64,000 nucleotides of DNA from Acidipropionibacterium jensenii DSM 20535. GTDB taxonomy: Bacteria > Actinomycetota > Actinomycetes > Propionibacteriales > Propionibacteriaceae. Positions within the stretch are counted from its first letter, which is position 1, and every line of letters starts with the position of its first letter. The notes beneath the pieces were generated by a model, which worked only from the letters and a program-made list of their open reading frames with translations, ran no database searches and was not told where the DNA came from. The stretch lies in NCBI RefSeq assembly GCF_000425285.1, contig NZ_AUDD01000005.1:1-64000 (forward strand). Direction: 5' to 3'. Positions 9,931 through 17,584 of the stretch are shown piece by piece. The translations under genes and the position numbers were made by a program.

Positions 9931-11064
9931 ATGACCACACCACTGCCATCGGAGATGACACCGGCTGGCCATGTCGTCGGCCGGGTGGCCCGTGCCACAG
10001 GTGACACCACGGCGGACACAGACTCAGATCCGGAGATGACCCCGGTCGTCGGCGAAGGGCTGGTGGTCTTCGTCAATTCCCGGGTGTCGCAGGTGGTGAC
10101 GTCGACCAGCCCGGACATGCTCGTGCTGCACGATCCGGTCCTGGCCAACCTTGACGCTGACGGTGTGCTGTCGGTGGCAGGAGTGCAGGGGGTCGAGCTG
10201 TGGCCGGGCGACTGGACTGTCTCCCCGGGCAATCGGACCATCTTCGACTTCCCGGACTTCACGGTCACCGTCACCACCGCCCACACCGCCGCCGCGCCCT
10301 TGCAGCTGTGGGGTGTCGCACCGCCCGACCCGGCACCCGGCGTCCCCGTCTACACCCTCGTCGTCCCCACCGGCCAGCAGCCGGGCCAGACTCTCGGCTG
10401 GGATGGCTCGCAGCTGGCATGGGTGACGCCGAAGATCACGCCGACGGTCACCACGCTGGCGGCAGGGTCCGATGCGACGGCCACCATGACGGGCTCGTGG
10501 CCCAATCTGACCTTGGGGCTCGGCATCCCAGGCAAACCGTCCACCTATCAGATTGTCGGCGCGGGCCGCCCGGACATCCCGGCATCCATGACCAAGACCG
10601 TGCAAGCCCAGGTCGCTGCCGCACCGATCGGGGCCACCTTCACCTCCACTGATGGTGCGTCGGTCGGCGCATGGCAGTGGCAGAATCTCCCCGCTGGCTG
10701 GCAGATCGTCGCCCTGGACACTGGGTGGCGGGCACTCACCCCCACCGGCTCCAATGTGAGCGCATTCACGACGCTGGCGATCCGGCGTGTCAATCAGCTG
10801 GTCCGGCTGCGAGTGGCTGGTCTCGTCCTCACCGGCACCGGCATCTTCGCGCCTGCCGTGACCGGATTCTCGCCGGGCGCGTACGTGCGCTTCCCGCTGC
10901 TGACCTCCGGGTCCACCACCTCGTGGACCGGCACCCTGGTCGTCACCCCGACCGGCGGCCTTCAGTCCACTGCCGCTTTTTCCACCACCGGAGACGCGCT
11001 GGAGATGAACTGGGCCACCACCGACGCGGCACCCACCACACTCCCCGGCACCGTCACCAGCTGA
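9931..11064 (+). CDS. Phage fibre-like structural protein, unassigned
   Basis: 377 residues with an AGGAGG ribosome binding site. No catalytic motif is seen. It is rich in Thr, Val, Pro and Gly and alternates short beta-like strands. Residues 1-140 look like a beta-sandwich. A central 'GKPSTYQIVG' segment follows a 'TVTTLAAGSDATATMTG' stretch like those seen in fibre and collagen-linker proteins. The C-terminal 120 residues are again beta-rich. Placement after the lysis genes is common for accessory receptor-binding or head-decoration proteins of actinophages. Function unknown. Confidence 0.6.
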   Translation: MTTPLPSEMTPAGHVVGRVARATGDTTADTDSDPEMTPVVGEGLVVFVNSRVSQVVTSTSPDMLVLHDPVLANLDADGVLSVAGVQGVELWPGDWTVSPGNRTIFDFPDFTVTVTTAHTAAAPLQLWGVAPPDPAPGVPVYTLVVPTGQQPGQTLGWDGSQLAWVTPKITPTVTTLAAGSDATATMTGSWPNLTLGLGIPGKPSTYQIVGAGRPDIPASMTKTVQAQVAAAPIGATFTSTDGASVGAWQWQNLPAGWQIVALDTGWRALTPTGSNVSAFTTLAIRRVNQLVRLRVAGLVLTGTGIFAPAVTGFSPGAYVRFPLLTSGSTTSWTGTLVVTPTGGLQSTAAFSTTGDALEMNWATTDAAPTTLPGTVTS

Positions 11065-11075
11065 CAGGACACCTC

Positions 11076-11297
11076 ATGGCCATCGACACCGACAATCTCA
11101 CCACCCTCTCTGACACGGACCTCGGCAGCCTGCTCACAGCAGCGTTGGCCGAGCAGTCCCGCAGGTCCACCCTCGCCACCGCCGTGCAATCGGTCACGCA
11201 GACGGCACAGCAGTTCGTGGACATCGGCGGGGACAAGACGAGTCTTGTCACCGCCATCCAGGACCTCACCCCACAAGCCGAGAAGACCGCCAGCTGA
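11076..11297 (+). CDS. Small phage protein of unknown function
   Basis: 73 residues, 11 bp after the preceding gene. Mostly helical, rich in Thr, Leu, Ala and Asp ('LSDTDLGSLLTAALAEQ'), with no cysteine, no membrane segment and no recognised motif. It is the last gene of the rightward late transcript, directly before a strong terminator. Coding is supported by its tight spacing and G/C-rich third positions. Confidence 0.55.
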   Translation: MAIDTDNLTTLSDTDLGSLLTAALAEQSRRSTLATAVQSVTQTAQQFVDIGGDKTSLVTAIQDLTPQAEKTAS

Positions 11298-11315
11298 CCC
11301 GGCACACACACGACA

Positions 11316-11350
11316 CCGCCCCGCCCTCGCTGTGAGGGTGGGGCGGCTTT
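11316..11350 (+). terminator. Strong rho-independent terminator ending the phage late operon
   Basis: A 13-bp stem (ccgccccgccctc / gagggtggggcgg, one G-T pair, loop gctgt) is followed by 'ctttcgt'. It lies between convergent genes and probably works in both directions. Confidence 0.8.
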
Positions 11351-11359
11351 CGTGCGTCC

Positions 11360-11707
11360 TCAGCCCTTCCCCAGTGCCTTGCGGATCGTCTGCCGTGCCA
11401 GCCCGAAGGCCTCCGCCGTGCCCAGCTCCGTCGAATCCTGGTAGTAGGCGACGATGCCCCCAGTCATCCGGGCGTGAGCGTCATCGGCTGCCTGCTGGGC
11501 CCGGCGCCAGTCGGCCACCAGCGACTCGGGTGTCGCGTCGCCCAGGACCAGCTGCGCCGCCCCAGTGAAAGCCTCCCGGTCGGCATCCGGGTCATCATCC
11601 CAGCGGCCCTCCAGATCAGCAGCAGCCCGTCTCAGTGCCACCCGCTGCTCGTCGGTCGTCTCCGTGTCACCCAGCCATTCGGCCAGCTCGAAATCCTCCA
11701 TGATCAT
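11360..11707 (-). CDS. Hypothetical phage protein
   Basis: 115 residues, acidic and helical, no membrane segment. It contains 'LAEWLGD' near the start, 'ADWRRAQQAADDAHARMTGG' in the middle, and an end ('EAFGLARQTIRKALGKG') that reads like a small helix-turn-helix. It is read against the late genes, from the end of the prophage, together with the next gene (60 bp apart). This position is usual for accessory, lysogeny-expressed genes. I do not recognise the family. Confidence 0.55.
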   Translation of the reverse strand: MIMEDFELAEWLGDTETTDEQRVALRRAAADLEGRWDDDPDADREAFTGAAQLVLGDATPESLVADWRRAQQAADDAHARMTGGIVAYYQDSTELGTAEAFGLARQTIRKALGKG

Positions 11708-11767
11708 GTCCTCTCAGATATCCATTGCGTCGTGATAGTCGTCGGGCTCGGCCGTCGTCCTTGCCGC

Positions 11768-12187
11768 TCAGGCCGTCCATCCAAGCGCCTCGTCGAGCAG
11801 CTGGTCGAAGGCGTCGTAGGTGGCGTCGCCCTCGTCGTAGACTCCGACGATGCGGGTCGGCCAGGTGAGGACCGCGCCAAGGTCGGCATCATGATCGTCA
11901 TCGTCGGCCAGCTCGGCCTCGAACTCCACGATCACCGGATTGTCTCCGCCGACCCCGGTCTGGGCGACGTAGGCGGCGAGGTCTTCGATGGACTCGCAGG
12001 CTGACACACCGTAGCGGACGTCCTCGACCAGCTCGCCGGTCTCGGGATCTTCGACCCAGCGGCCTCCGCCGATCTCGCGGGAGTCCCACTGTGACTTGTC
12101 GCAGATGCCTGCGTGGTCCCGGTCGCCTGCGTGGATCCGGTAGTAGGTGCCGGTGCTCTTCTCGGTGGCCATCTCTGTCGTGCTCAT
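11768..12187 (-). CDS. Hypothetical protein, lysogeny-region accessory gene
   Basis: 139 residues, very acidic toward the C-terminus. The order 'TYYRIHAGDRDHAGICD', 'YGVSACESIEDLAAYVAQ', 'PVIVEFEAELADDDDHDADLG', 'TWPTRIVGV' matches a type of small protein widespread in actinobacteria and their phages that has no firm function. The 'YYRI...GVSAC' opening is loosely like folds that bind NAD or nucleotides, but no catalytic residue can be assigned. It probably starts a leaderless transcript from a promoter with a perfect inverted repeat immediately upstream. Confidence 0.6.
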   Translation of the reverse strand: MSTTEMATEKSTGTYYRIHAGDRDHAGICDKSQWDSREIGGGRWVEDPETGELVEDVRYGVSACESIEDLAAYVAQTGVGGDNPVIVEFEAELADDDDHDADLGAVLTWPTRIVGVYDEGDATYDAFDQLLDEALGWTA

Positions 12188-12194
12188 GACCCAT

Positions 12195-12212
12195 ACTGTA
12201 CACGGGGTGTAC
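12195..12212 (-). promoter_or_regulatory. Probable promoter with operator-like inverted repeat
   Basis: Reading leftward, a TACAGT box (12200-12195) lies seven bases before the ATG of the 139-residue gene, so the message would be leaderless. It overlaps the perfect inverted repeat gtacac-ggg-gtgtac (12198-12212), a plausible repressor site. No regulator gene is visible in this part of the prophage. Confidence 0.4.
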
Positions 12213-12261
12213 CGCGACGTCTACCCCATGCCCAGGGCATGGCACCCCTGACACCTTTCGT

Positions 12262-12340
12262 CACACCGCGCGTATGCGCGGGGACCCAAACCGCCCCGAG
12301 GCTCATCCCCGGGTAACCCCCGCCTACGTGGGGACAGCAC
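12262..12340. other. Cluster of GC-rich hairpins at the phage/host edge
   Basis: Two stem-loops 50 bp apart share 'ggggac': cgcgc-gtat-gcgcg (12268-12281) and cccc-gcctac-gtgggg (12318-12333). A run of ccccgggg-like sequence lies between them. They superficially recall type I-E CRISPR repeats, but the spacing and the divergence between the two do not fit an array. They could be terminators or part of the attachment-site region. Confidence 0.3.
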
Positions 12341-12439
12341 AGCCCGCCGGATCGTGTCGCTCTCCTTAGACTCACACCTTGACTCACTCGGAGCGACACG
12401 GGATGCCACCTCACCGCGCCATGACAGGCTTAGGCGGCT

Positions 12440-12462
12440 ATTGATTGTCAGAACTGGGAGAT
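12440..12462. other. Probable right attachment junction (attR) of the prophage
   Basis: Homology of the radical-SAM gene starts at the TGT codon 12446-12448. Just before it the frame carries 'AAID' after a TAG at 12431, unlike any homologue. The recombination core therefore probably includes part of 'tgtcagaactgggagat'. The matching left junction is outside the window. Confidence 0.55.
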
Positions 12463-13240
12463 CTCAACGTCGCGCCAGTGGGACACCCTGGCTGCCGAGG
12501 CCTCTCCCCGAACCATCGCCGAGACCGCCCGGGACCTGGCGGCGACCAGCGTGGCCTTCACCTACAACGACCCGGTGATCTTCGCCGAGTACGCCATCGA
12601 CACCGCCTGGGCGTGCCGCCAGGCAGGGGTTCAGCCGATCGCGGTGACGGCCGGCTACATCTCTGAAGAGGCCCGGCCGGCCTTCTTCGCACCGATGGCG
12701 GCGGCCAACATCGACCTCAAGGGATTCACCGAGCAGTTCTACCGCCGGGTGACCGGTGCACGACTGGAGACCGTTCTGGACACTCTGCGCTATGTGGTCC
12801 ACGAGACCGATGTGTGGACCGAGATCACCACCCTGGTGATCCCGGGGTTCAACGACTCCGACGAGGAGCTGACCCGGCTCTCGCAGTGGGTGGCCGGGGA
12901 GCTGGGCCCCGATGTGCCTCTCCACTTCTCGGCCTTCCATCCCGACAACAGGATGCGCGATGTGGCCCGCACCCCGGTCTCGACCCTGCGCAGAGCACGA
13001 GAGCTGGCGCGGGCGGCCGGGCTGCACCACGTGTACGTCGGCAATGTCCACGACACCGATGGGGACACCACCTGGTGCCCGGGTTGCGGGACCGCCCTCA
13101 TCGTGCGCGACTGGTACCAGATCCTGTCCTACCGGCTGGGCCCGGACGGCCGTTGCCCCGACTGCGGAACTCCGATCCCGGGGCGCTGGGAGGAGAGCCC
13201 CGGGGACTTCGGCAGGCAGCGGATCCCTGTCCGGATCTGA
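12446..13240 (+). pseudogene. amrS: AmmeMemoRadiSam-type radical SAM protein, 3' fragment cut by the prophage
   Basis: 265 codons of a roughly 340-residue radical SAM protein of the AmmeMemoRadiSam system, PflA-like, substrate unknown. The fragment starts at 'CQNWEIS', whose cysteine is the third of the CxxxCxxC Fe-S motif. The first two cysteines and the N-terminus are absent. It continues with 'SVAFTYNDPVIFAEYAID', 'VTAGYI', 'ANIDLKGF', 'VWTEITTLVIPGFND' and 'PLHFSAFHPD', and ends in two CxxC zinc-ribbon pairs ('CPGCG', 'CPDCG'). An internal GTG at 12551 could start a shorter product, but it could not bind the cluster. The gene would be restored only if the prophage excises precisely. Confidence 0.8.
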
Positions 13241-13247
13241 GCTCCCG

Positions 13248-13270
13248 CCCCCTCCTTCGAGGGGGTTCGG
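13248..13270 (+). terminator. Possible terminator after amrS
   Basis: Stem ccccctc / gaggggg with loop cttc (13248-13265), followed by a short 'ttcgg'. The T-run is weak. Confidence 0.35.
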
Positions 13271-13278
13271 GGCCCTGT

Positions 13279-13349
13279 CCTCCAGAGGACCGACCCCCAG
13301 GAACCTCCCCAGAGGACCGACCGACATCCAGGAACCTCCCCAGAGGACC
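13279..13349. repeat. Short direct repeats, period 31 bp
   Basis: The 22-bp block 'ccaggaacctccccagaggacc' without its last two bases is at most 20 long and occurs at 13297 and 13328. A partial copy (ccagaggaccgacc) precedes it at 13282. No gene overlaps it. Together with the repeat array further right it fills the 520-bp gap between amrS and pepC. Confidence 0.6.
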
Positions 13350-13550
13350 ACACTCACCCAATCTGCTCCGGGTGGCCTCCTTCTCGTCCGTCGCCATGGC
13401 CTGGTTCTCACGCGTCGTCGACAGCTTCCTTCTCGGCTGTCATGTGTGCGTCAGACTTGGGAGTTGCCAACCTGTCCCCGCCATCCGTTGATCCAGGTGC
13501 TCGGAAGTCCCACTTCACTGGGGCCGAGTCTGCTGGGAGCGCCCGCCGCG

Positions 13551-13712
13551 ATGAGATCTGCCACAGAGGAGCCACCACGCGGATAATCCACATGCCGACC
13601 CAATTTCTGGCAGAACTCGTTCAGGGGGCCGCCCGGGGCTGGTATGAGATCTGCCACCACGGAGCCAGCAGCTGGACTATCCAGTCGCCGACCCTGTGGT
13701 GGCAGATCTCAT
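13551..13712. repeat. Array A of nested palindromic repeats (2 units, 93-bp period)
   Basis: Two units start with gagatctgccac at 13553 and 13646. Each has a central dyad (degenerate gcggataatccac in unit 1, ctggactatccag in unit 2), a 'cgcc-a/g-gccc'-like stretch, and a closing arm (ctggcagaactc in unit 1, gtggcagatctcat in unit 2). The array is therefore bounded by a perfect 14-bp inverted repeat, atgagatctgccac at 13551 and gtggcagatctcat ending at 13712. The same units recur at 58041-58293. No credible gene lies in 13241-13761. Confidence 0.8.
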
Positions 13713-13761
13713 CAGTACCCGGCGCGCCAGGCATCCGTACCCGGACCCGGGGCCGGCGGGA

Positions 13762-15093
13762 TCAGGCCAGGGCATCCCACTCGGGCAGCACGATCGGCTC
13801 GGTCTGCCACTGCTGCCGGATCTCCTCGCTGACCCGCTCCGGGGCGACCACGACCTGGAAGACGTACTCGTCGAACCAGGAGTCGTTCATCGTGAAGAAC
13901 CCCTTCTTGCCGACCTCATCTCCCCAGGAGTTCTCGACCCGCCAGCGCCGAGGCTCCCCATCGACCAGATCCACCCCGACCAGGGTCATCGCGTGGGTCG
14001 GCCCGGTCTCACGGCCGCGCATCCGATCGGCCTTGGTCATCGACATGTCGATCCCGTAGAGGCCGTTGTAGTCGTGGAGGTTGGCATCCCAGATGCCACC
14101 GGTCCGGTCGAACTGCTGCTTCACGTCACAGGTGAACCAGACCGGCTCACCGTCGCGGATGGCGGCGATGGCTGCCTCTTTGAGGTCCTTGATGTCCGCG
14201 GTGACGTGGGCGTAGGGGGTTCCCCCCTCCATCAGCGGGGTGTGGTCGATGACGTACTTGCGACCGACCGGGTTCTCCGTGCGGGGGTCGTGTCCGACCG
14301 TGAGGTACCCGTCCAGCGACTCGGGTGCGTACCTGGCCGCGAACTCCAACGGCGTCAGTCGACCCTCGGAGTGGAACTTCTTGTCCTTGTCCCGGTACTG
14401 CCAGGTGAAACTGGTGGGCGGGGTACCGAGGTGGATCGCCAGCACCCGGTAGACATCGGCGAGCGCCTGGCGGTGCTCCTGCTGAATGCGCTCGGCGCGC
14501 TCCCGGCCGTCGGAGTCGGTGATCTCGACCCGGATCCGCAGCACGGCGCGGCGCAGCACCTGAGCCAGCGCCCGGTTGAGCTGGTCGGTGTTGCCGGCCG
14601 ACTCGGTGTCGGGCATCGCCCAGACCGGCACCAGACCGTACTTGCGCACCAGGTCCAGGAACTGCGGCCAGTACCCGCCGTCGCCGGAGACATCCTCCAG
14701 GATGTCCCGAACCTCCTCCTCGGCAGGGTCGTGATCAGCGGTGGCGATCGCCCGCACCAGGGTGTGGTTGGCCTTCTCCAGCTTGTCGTGGAAGGCGATG
14801 AAGTTCTGCGAGAACTCGAAGTTCTCGAGGTTGAGGTCCTTGATCATCCTGGCCCGCAGCACGTTGAGACCGGCGAACTCCCAGCACCGTCCCGAGTGCT
14901 TCTGATTGGTGACCGTCCAGGCGTCCAGTCGCTCGCACACCGAGTCATCGGTCTGGTTGACGATCCGCCGGTCGAGGCTGACGGTGTCGGCACCGGTACC
15001 GGTCACGGCATTCTGGACAATCCGGGCAGTCGGGTCGTCGTCGAAACTCTGCCCGCACTCGGCGGCGAAGGACGGTTCGAGGATTGAGGTCAT
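13762..15093 (-). CDS. pepC: Aminopeptidase C (bleomycin-hydrolase family, peptidase C1B)
   Basis: 443 residues, the normal length for PepC. It is a cytoplasmic papain-like cysteine aminopeptidase, usually a hexamer, that trims N-terminal residues from peptides. The catalytic triad is visible: C70 in 'HSGRCWEFAG', H367 in 'THAMTLVG' and N388 in 'VENSWGDE'. The conserved N-terminal 'ARIVQNAVTGTG' and the self-inserting C-terminal tail ending 'EWDALA' are also present. It stands alone between repeat array A and a membrane-protein gene on the same strand. No upstream signal peptide. A probable peptide-nutrition enzyme, as in lactic and dairy actinobacteria. Confidence 0.95.
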   Translation of the reverse strand: MTSILEPSFAAECGQSFDDDPTARIVQNAVTGTGADTVSLDRRIVNQTDDSVCERLDAWTVTNQKHSGRCWEFAGLNVLRARMIKDLNLENFEFSQNFIAFHDKLEKANHTLVRAIATADHDPAEEEVRDILEDVSGDGGYWPQFLDLVRKYGLVPVWAMPDTESAGNTDQLNRALAQVLRRAVLRIRVEITDSDGRERAERIQQEHRQALADVYRVLAIHLGTPPTSFTWQYRDKDKKFHSEGRLTPLEFAARYAPESLDGYLTVGHDPRTENPVGRKYVIDHTPLMEGGTPYAHVTADIKDLKEAAIAAIRDGEPVWFTCDVKQQFDRTGGIWDANLHDYNGLYGIDMSMTKADRMRGRETGPTHAMTLVGVDLVDGEPRRWRVENSWGDEVGKKGFFTMNDSWFDEYVFQVVVAPERVSEEIRQQWQTEPIVLPEWDALA

Positions 15094-15215
15094 CGATGCA
15101 TCTCCAGGCGGTTGCTCGCCCGTGACCCACTCACAGGCGCTTCCTCACTGTGCCACGCCCGCGCACGGATCGACAGCGGGACCCCCGCGACATCTGCGAC
15201 CCGCAGCCGGACGGA

Positions 15216-16334
15216 TCAGATGAACTGGTCGGCGAAGGCGGTCGCATAGCTGTAGTTGAGCCCCACGACATCGCGGTCGTCGGTCATCGTCACTCTCACC
15301 GCGGCCGCGTTGCGGAAGAACAGGCACTCCAGGGAGGTCTGGGACTGGATGTAGCAGACCGCGTCCCGGTAGTAGTACATCGACCGGTTGGACGGGAACA
15401 ACGGGCTGGCGTCCCGGACCCCCTCGCGCGCCGCGACCGTCACGGTGCGGCTGGCCTGGGTGCCGACGCCGCGGTACGTGAGACTCACCGAGGCGTCGTC
15501 GCCGCGCCGGGTGACCTGAGTGGCTCTGGAGTCCAGGATCAGCAGGTTCACCACCGGGCTGAACGACGAGGTCCGCTTGATCCGGCCGGATCCGGAGGTG
15601 ATGCCGGAGGGCCGCTGGCCGATGGTGGGGCCCGGCTCGGGGGTCACACCGGTCCGGCCGGAGGGGCCGGTGCGCGGACCGCGGCCGTCGGTGGGGTCGT
15701 TGGCCACCGTGTCATCGCCGCCCGGATCGGACTCCCCGGGGTCGCTCTGGGTGGGGTCCGCCCCGGTCGGGAAGACGTCGGAGGGGTCGGTTCCCGGAGT
15801 CTGCGAACGGGATGAGGCCGAGGTGCTCGGGGAGGCGGCGGGACCGGCGGCGGGCCGGTCACGGTAGGCATTGAAGAGCAGGGCTCCGCCCACCACGACC
15901 AGGACCAGCACCGCGGCGATGATCCCGAAGACCAGTGGAAGCCGGGATCTCCTCGACCCGCCCGAGGATGGCGGCTGGTGGGGCGGCCCGTACCCTCCTG
16001 GAGGTCCGTACTGGCCGGGTTGGCCAGGCTGGACGTACTGGCCAGACTGAGCGGGCTGGCCGTACTGGCCCGGTTGTCCGTAGGGGGCGTAGTCGCCAGG
16101 CTGACCCGACTGAGCGGAGGTGCCGGACGGGTACTGGCCGGGATACCCGGACGACCCCTGTCCGTACTGGCCCGGCTGTCCGGAGGTGCCGTGTCCGTAC
16201 TGGGACGGCGTCGGGTGGGAACCGGGCTGCTGGAAGGAGGGACGGTCGGGCGGTGGCCCCGACTGATCCCGCGGACCGTTGGCCGGCCACCAGTTCCGGC
16301 CCGACCCGTCGGGACGACCCGGATTCTCGGTCAT
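15216..16334 (-). CDS. Single-pass membrane protein with Gly/Pro/Gln/Tyr-rich cytoplasmic repeats
   Basis: 372 residues, not assigned to a named family. Residues 1-125 are low complexity with repeated 'GQPGQYG' units, then basic 'SRRSRLP' and one membrane segment (about residues 134-156, 'LVFGIIAAVLVLVVVGGALLF'-like). A Ser/Thr/Pro/Asp-rich linker of about 100 residues follows, then a folded domain (about 260-372) with one cysteine pair ('AVCYIQSQTSLECLFF'). The topology suggests a cytoplasmic disordered tail and an extracellular sensor or binding domain. Such tails are common in actinobacterial envelope proteins and may phase-separate or bind partners. Confidence 0.65.
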   Translation of the reverse strand: MTENPGRPDGSGRNWWPANGPRDQSGPPPDRPSFQQPGSHPTPSQYGHGTSGQPGQYGQGSSGYPGQYPSGTSAQSGQPGDYAPYGQPGQYGQPAQSGQYVQPGQPGQYGPPGGYGPPHQPPSSGGSRRSRLPLVFGIIAAVLVLVVVGGALLFNAYRDRPAAGPAASPSTSASSRSQTPGTDPSDVFPTGADPTQSDPGESDPGGDDTVANDPTDGRGPRTGPSGRTGVTPEPGPTIGQRPSGITSGSGRIKRTSSFSPVVNLLILDSRATQVTRRGDDASVSLTYRGVGTQASRTVTVAAREGVRDASPLFPSNRSMYYYRDAVCYIQSQTSLECLFFRNAAAVRVTMTDDRDVVGLNYSYATAFADQFI

Positions 16335-16516
16335 GGTGGCTCCATCGTCTCGCAGCGCAAGGACTCGTTCGGCGATTCTTTCAGGGTAGGGGTCAGCGCC
16401 GAAAGCCCAGTAAAGGATCAGCGGGTCGCGCCGGCCTCCTCAACTGCATTCATCCCGGACTTCAAATCCCTCGGACTGCAAACCCCTCGGACAGCATCCC
16501 TCCGGACGGCATCCTC

Positions 16517-16538
16517 CCCGGCGCCGGCCCCCGCCGGG
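16517..16538 (-). terminator. Hairpin downstream of tsaD
   Basis: Stem cccggcg / cgccggg with loop ccggcccc, immediately after the tsaD stop on the minus strand. The 16335-16516 gap beyond it holds imperfect 'ccctcggac' and 'catcc' repeats and no gene. Confidence 0.4.
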
Positions 16539-16540
16539 CC

Positions 16541-17584
16541 TCAGACCAGAACCCTGGTGACCGGCAGTCCGGAGTCGGCGCTGATGTCCATCGCCGAGGG
16601 CCTCAGCCCGGCCTTGACGACCTGGACGCCGAGAGCGGCGATCATCGCCCCGTTGTCGGTGCACAGCCCGGGTCGGGGACGCCGCAGCTCCACCCCGGCG
16701 TCGGCCATCCGTTCGGCGAGGAGTGTGCGCAGCCGACTGTTGGCCGCCACTCCACCGCCGATGAGGAAGTGCTTCAACCCGTAGTGGCCGCACAGATCGA
16801 CGGCCTTGGCGGTGAGCACATCGGCGACCGCCTCCTGGAAACTGGCGGCGACGTCGTTGATCGGCACCTCTCGGCCGGCCTGCTGCTCGGTCTCGACCCA
16901 CCGCGACACCGAGGTCTTGAGCCCGGAGAAGGAGTAGTCGAAGCGGTGCTTGGCCATGTCGTGGCGGGCGGTGAGGCCGCGCGGGAAGTGGATGGCGGTG
17001 GGGTCGCCCTCGGCGGCGGCCCGATCGATCACCGGGCCACCGGGGTAGGGCAGGCCGAGCAGCCGTGCCACCTTGTCGTAGGCCTCGCCCGCGGCGTCGT
17101 CGATGGTGGACCCGACCTCGGTGATGCCGTCGGCGATCGAGGTGACCGACAGCAGGGAGGTGTGGCCCCCTGAGACCAGCAGCGCCCCGCAGGGCATCGG
17201 CAGGTCGCCGTGCTCGAGCAGGTCGACGGCGACATGGCCGGCCAGGTGGTTGACGCCGTAGAGGGGCTTGTTGAGCCAGCCGGCCAGGGCCTTGGCCGCC
17301 GACAGGCCGACCACCAGGGCTCCCATCAGTCCGGGGCCGGCGGTCACCGCGATGCCGTCGACCTGGCTCAGGTCGATGTCGGCCTTGGCGACCGCCGCCT
17401 CCAGCACCGGGACGACGGCCTCCAGGTGGGCTCTGGAGGCCACCTCGGGAACCACGCCTCCGAAGCGGATGTGCTGCTCCATCGAGGAGGCGACCTCGTT
17501 GGCGAGCAGGTCGTTGCCGCGCACGATGCCGATGCCGGTCTCGTCGCAGGACGACTCGATGCCCAGGATGAGCGGTTCAGACAT
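16541..17584 (-). CDS. tsaD: tRNA N6-adenosine threonylcarbamoyltransferase
   Basis: 347 residues, full length. It transfers the threonylcarbamoyl group to A37 of ANN-decoding tRNAs, working with TsaB and TsaE. ASKHA-fold signatures are present: N-terminal '[10 protein letters not shown]', metal-binding 'VNHLAGHVA' (HxxxH), '[11 protein letters not shown]', and '[14 protein letters not shown]' near the end. It is the last gene of the compact tsaE-tsaB-rimI-tsaD operon, and its ATG overlaps the end of rimI by 8 bp. Confidence 0.97.
   Translation of the reverse strand: MSEPLILGIESSCDETGIGIVRGNDLLANEVASSMEQHIRFGGVVPEVASRAHLEAVVPVLEAAVAKADIDLSQVDGIAVTAGPGLMGALVVGLSAAKALAGWLNKPLYGVNHLAGHVAVDLLEHGDLPMPCGALLVSGGHTSLLSVTSIADGITEVGSTIDDAAGEAYDKVARLLGLPYPGGPVIDRAAAEGDPTAIHFPRGLTARHDMAKHRFDYSFSGLKTSVSRWVETEQQAGREVPINDVAASFQEAVADVLTAKAVDLCGHYGLKHFLIGGGVAANSRLRTLLAERMADAGVELRRPRPGLCTDNGAMIAALGVQVVKAGLRPSAMDISADSGLPVTRVLV

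Noticed and set aside
12262-12340. A type I-E CRISPR array
   Set aside because: Only two poor repeats, 50 instead of about 61 bp apart, no equal spacers and no cas genes in the window.
12551-13240. A functional short radical-SAM protein starting at GTG 12551
   Set aside because: It lacks the whole CxxxCxxC cluster motif, and homology continues upstream of the GTG, so this is a broken gene.
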